Source: an uncultured Nitratifractor sp. | GTDB lineage: Bacteria > Campylobacterota > Campylobacteria > Campylobacterales > Sulfurovaceae | Length of the DNA: 41,649 nt | NCBI GenBank assembly: GCA_947311565.1 | Contig: CAMZLH010000029.1 | Location: 1 to 41,649 of the forward strand | Direction: 5' to 3' | Shown: piece by piece, positions 41,565-41,649 of the stretch | Position numbering within the stretch: the first letter of the stretch is position 1 | Layout of the letters: each line of letters starts with the position of its first letter | Program-made: the position numbers and the translations under genes | The notes under the pieces: model-generated | What the model saw: the letters and a program-made list of their open reading frames with translations, nothing else | Told to the model about the DNA's origin: nothing | The model's database searches: none

Positions 41565-41649
41565 GTCAATAATGCAATCACTTGTCACAATGTCTGGCTT
41601 CAATATTAAACTTCCAAAGTTCCCTTGTTTTTGTAACTGCGTACTACTA
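41465..41649. repeat. Terminal 85-bp perfect inverted repeat (likely fold-back artefact)
   Basis: Bases 41465-41549 and 41565-41649 are exact reverse complements without a mismatch, around a 15-nt loop (41550-41564). The right arm ends exactly at the last base of the window. The left arm is ordinary mcrC coding sequence that includes the nuclease motif. A natural palindrome this long inside a catalytic region is very unlikely, so a chimeric read or contig-end fold-back is the simplest explanation. Confidence 0.9.

Noticed and set aside
41565-41609. C-terminal 14 residues of the mcrC frame
   Set aside because: They are read from the inverted copy of upstream sequence and are not real protein.
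1-41649. CRISPR arrays, tRNA or rRNA genes, insertion sequences
   Set aside because: No regularly spaced repeats, cloverleaf or rRNA consensus, or transposase frames were seen in the gaps on either strand.

Overview
The window is AT-rich, densely packed bacterial DNA, and gene content and order suggest a Campylobacterota (epsilonproteobacterial) genome, possibly a free-living relative of Sulfurimonas, Sulfurovum or Arcobacter. The pointers are gatB and gpsA in one operon, a MurF whose N-terminus is a membrane domain, many 1-13 bp gene overlaps, and TATAAT-type -10 boxes without clear -35 boxes. The genus cannot be fixed from sequence reading alone. No rRNA, tRNA, CRISPR array, transposase or phage gene was seen.

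Layout. 1-248: end of an unrecognised gene. 322-400: REP-like hairpin and short repeats. 476-5046: operon gatB, voltage-gated-type K+ channel with an RCK domain, RCK-only partner, gpsA. 5035-6165 (-): aminotransferase. 6206-7090: secreted polysaccharide deacetylase-like protein. 7099-12670 (-): complete Bat-type operon (moxR, DUF58, DUF4381-like, a fused BatA-BatB double-VWA protein, BatC-like TPR protein, short BatD). 12789-13310 (-): hpf with its own promoter and terminator. 13388-14794 (-): murJ. 14856-20375: ruvA, BaiN/HI0933-type flavoprotein, YcbB-type L,D-transpeptidase, alpha/beta hydrolase, membrane-anchored MurF, thioredoxin-like protein; mostly a cell-wall operon. 20446-22813: MotA/ExbB-like plus MotB/OmpA-like proton-channel pair resembling ZorA/ZorB, followed by a 44-residue basic ORF. 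22844-24256: selO. 24387-24542: long imperfect hairpin (structured RNA or MITE). 24562-27690: BamD-like lipoprotein and lon. 27873-34585: 1306-residue secreted protein followed by four overlapping type IV prepilin-like genes. 34670-37655 (-): C10 (streptopain-type) cysteine protease with tandem C-terminal repeats, preceded by a secreted DUF6174-like protein. 37961-38221: small Cys-rich ORF. 38327-40588: metE. 40689 to end: McrC-type nuclease, broken by a terminal palindrome.

How it fits together. Much of the window concerns the envelope: peptidoglycan synthesis and crosslinking (murJ, murF, L,D-transpeptidase), outer-membrane assembly (BamD-like), periplasmic stress (Bat, lon), surface appendages (pilin cluster with a giant putative tip protein) and exported enzymes (deacetylase, C10 protease). 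The best candidates for less-described biology are the ZorAB-like motor with its tiny third ORF beside selO, the pilin/giant-protein cluster, the 156-nt hairpin element, and the protease/DUF6174-like pair behind a perfect palindrome. The last 185 bases form an 85-bp perfect inverted repeat with a 15-nt loop lying inside the mcrC reading frame. That is most simply a fold-back artefact at a contig end, so the final 85 bases should not be trusted.
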